DNA from: Pseudomonadota bacterium
Lineage (GTDB): Bacteria > Pseudomonadota > Gammaproteobacteria > Burkholderiales > Thiobacillaceae
Length of the DNA: 64,000 bases
Assembly (NCBI GenBank): GCA_021836225.1
Contig: JAKBJA010000133.1
Coordinates: 62,001 to 126,000 of the forward strand
Direction of reading: 5' to 3'
A program made the translations under genes and the position numbers. This document shows positions 62,525-64,000 of this stretch, piece by piece. The first letter of the stretch is position 1. Every line of letters begins with the position of its first letter. The notes beneath the pieces are model-generated. The model saw only the letters and a list, made by a program, of their open reading frames with translations. It ran no database searches and was not told where the DNA came from.

Positions 62525-63301
62525 ATGGCAATGCGCTTGAAGTTTGGTAAACGCCGGGCAGGCGACGACGGGCTGGAAGTGACCGAGGAACGCGGTATGC
62601 GCACGCTGCACCTGGGCAGCCGCGCGATCCAGAGCGCGATGCGGGTGAGCCGGCCGTGGGACCTGGAACTCGCCTACACGCGGGCGATGATGGGGTTCCT
62701 GATGTTCAACCCGATGCCGCAGGACGTGCTGATGATCGGCCTGGGCGGCGGCTCGCTCGCCAAGTTCATCCGCAAGCAGCGGCCGCAGACACGCATCACC
62801 GCGGTCGAAATCGATCCGCGGGTGATCGCCTCGGCACGCACGCATTTCGAGTTGCCGCCGGACGACGCCACCCTCAACGTGGTGGAAGCCGACGGCGCGC
62901 TGTATGTGCGTCAGCACCCCGGCAGCGCCGACGTCATCCTGCTCGACGGTTTCGACGCCGGCAATCAGGTGGAGGCGCTGGCGACGCAGACGTTTTATGC
63001 TGCCTGCCGCCGTGTGCTGAGGCCGGGCGGCATTCTGGTGGTGAATCTGTGGGGCCGTGACAGCGAATTTGCCGAATATTTCGCGCGCCTGACCCGGGCA
63101 TTCGACGGCGAGGTCGGCTGGATTTCGGTGCAGGACAAGACCAACGTTATCGTGTTTGCGTTTGCCGAGCCGGGTGCGCCGGCCCGGCTCGAGGCGGCGC
63201 GGCCGCACTTGGCCGATCTGTCAAAGCGTTACGGTCTCGACCTGCGCGGCTTTGCGCGCGATTTTCAGTGGGCAGAGGGGATTGCGCCGCTGCTCAAGTA
63301 G
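62525..63301 (+). CDS. Spermidine synthase-like methyltransferase-fold protein
   Basis: 258 residues. The nucleotide-binding part is PQDVLMIGLGGGSLAKFIRK followed by ITAVEIDPRVIASAR, and VNLWGRDSEFAEYFARL closes the fold. It resembles polyamine aminopropyltransferases (SpeE), but the N-terminal domain with the substrate His/Tyr loop is short, so it may act on another small molecule. ATG 62525 is chosen; ATG 62531 is an alternative. It is divergent from proS with 75 bases between their starts. Confidence 0.85.
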   Translation: MAMRLKFGKRRAGDDGLEVTEERGMRTLHLGSRAIQSAMRVSRPWDLELAYTRAMMGFLMFNPMPQDVLMIGLGGGSLAKFIRKQRPQTRITAVEIDPRVIASARTHFELPPDDATLNVVEADGALYVRQHPGSADVILLDGFDAGNQVEALATQTFYAACRRVLRPGGILVVNLWGRDSEFAEYFARLTRAFDGEVGWISVQDKTNVIVFAFAEPGAPARLEAARPHLADLSKRYGLDLRGFARDFQWAEGIAPLLK

Positions 63302-63563
63302 CGCGCCTGTTCGACGAAGCGATACAGCCGGACGCTTCCCGTGTCCGGGTCGGATGCCGGGGTGCGGGCGAAGCTAGGGGGGCGAATTCATGGATTCCCT
63401 GTCAAGTCCCGATCCGGTGGTTCAGTCAGCATGGAATTTGATAATCCGCTCGAAATATTAATTAAAACAATGCTTAACGTAATGTTCCGGATCGTGGCAG
63501 GTTTGCAATTTTCAGCGGGTATGAAAGAATGTAACTAATTGAATTTTATTAATGGTGGCGGCC
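63302..63563 (+). other. AT-rich intergenic region before rppH
   Basis: The second half (63431-63560) is much richer in A and T than the rest of the window and probably carries the rppH promoter; no reliable -35/-10 pair was fixed. A small open frame, 63431-63538 (35 codons, MEFDNPLEILIKTML...), lies inside without a ribosome site; it is more likely non-coding. Confidence 0.4.
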
Positions 63564-64000
63564 ATGATCGACCGAGAAGGGTACCGCCCGAACGTAGGCA
63601 TCATATTGTGCAACGCGCACAACCAGGTCTTCTGGGGCAAGCGCGTCAATCAGCACGCCTGGCAGTTTCCCCAGGGCGGTATCAACTCGGGGGAGACGCC
63701 GGAACAGGCCATGTTCCGGGAACTGGAAGAGGAAGTGGGCTTGCAGCCCGCGCATGTTCGCGTTCTGGGTCGCACGCGCGAATGGTTGCGTTACGACGTG
63801 CCCCCTCACTGGACGCGGCGCGACAGCCGCGGCCTGTATCGCGGCCAGAAGCAGATCTGGTTTCTACTGCGCCTGACCGGGCGTGATTGCGATGTTTCGT
63901 TGCGTGCCAGCAGTCACCCCGAATTCGACGCCTGGCGCTGGAACGAGTATTGGGTGCCGATGGAGGCGGTCGTCGACTTCAAGCGCGAGGTCTACCGACT
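63564..64000 (+). CDS. rppH: RNA pyrophosphohydrolase RppH, cut by window end
   Basis: 145 codons are visible. [20 protein letters not shown] is the family start, and the Nudix box reads [20 protein letters not shown], followed by VGL. RppH removes pyrophosphate from the 5' end of RNAs and starts their decay. The usual length is 160-180 residues, so only the tail is missing. Confidence 0.96.
   Translation, partial: MIDREGYRPNVGIILCNAHNQVFWGKRVNQHAWQFPQGGINSGETPEQAMFRELEEEVGLQPAHVRVLGRTREWLRYDVPPHWTRRDSRGLYRGQKQIWFLLRLTGRDCDVSLRASSHPEFDAWRWNEYWVPMEAVVDFKREVYR

Noticed and set aside
60452..63301. 949-codon open frame running through the proS region into the SpeE-like gene
   Set aside because: The first 690 codons are the antisense of proS; only the part from 62525 on is a real gene.
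63431..63538. 35-codon gene before rppH
   Set aside because: No ribosome site and no resemblance to a known small protein; the region is AT-rich like a promoter.
1..64000. CRISPR array, prophage or toxin-antitoxin pair
   Set aside because: No regularly spaced repeats, phage structural genes or small paired genes of those kinds were seen.

Overview
The window is about 64 kb of GC-rich chromosome with bacterial gene order and no phage or plasmid backbone. The gene complement suggests a beta-proteobacterium, most likely a sulfur-oxidising, Thiobacillus-like chemolithotroph: thiS-thiG-trmB, SoxW/TlpA-type periplasmic thioredoxins, a DsrC-family protein, DUF1631 proteins, DUF302 and DUF748. The genus is inferred from gene content only.

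Layout. 0-5.6 kb: two tandem EAL-HDOD signalling proteins (the first cut by the window edge), a Mut7-C protein, a cytochrome c lipoprotein, a DUF302 protein and a secreted phosphoesterase. 5.7-8.4 kb: a GST / flavin-oxidoreductase pair divergent from a LysR regulator. 8.4-19 kb: a long minus-strand run with ygiQ, an FKBP, a three-gene lipid-type cluster (membrane di-iron hydroxylase, a ketoacyl synthase III fused to a haem-oxygenase-like di-iron domain, and an unknown protein), TRAP permeases, a GDSL esterase and pmbA. 19-27 kb: darP, a giant DUF748 protein, a zincin, EI24, mogA and a thioredoxin / beta-propeller pair. 27-37 kb: corA, a PhnD-like binding protein with a GGDEF-EAL enzyme, a glycosyltransferase, a hexose mutase, an esterase and ilvE. 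37.5-48.3 kb: a cysteine-less DsrC-like protein, a second phosphate-binding-type / porin / GGDEF-EAL operon (porin broken by a stop codon), mutY, two DUF1631 genes with a c-di-GMP-I riboswitch between them, and tRNA-Gly(CCC). 48.3-64 kb: thiS-thiG-trmB-marC, an oxidative pentose phosphate operon (gnd-zwf-pgl), rbgA, fumC, a thioredoxin/TolC/adaptor operon, proS and rppH.

Two themes stand out. The first is cyclic di-GMP: EAL-HDOD proteins, two GGDEF-EAL enzymes each encoded with a phosphate-type binding protein, and a GEMM-I riboswitch in front of a DUF1631 gene. The second is small non-autonomous repeats. A 267/404-bp element with long terminal inverted repeats appears twice; one copy supplies the only canonical start codon found for corA and the other supplies the stop codon of a hydrolase. 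A 51-bp palindromic element appears twice: once in frame inside the DUF748 gene, and once inside a hairpin repeat whose uninterrupted twin lies next to it, giving a natural filled/empty site pair. The best candidate for an undescribed biochemical system is the ketoacyl synthase / di-iron fusion operon at 11.6-15.1 kb.
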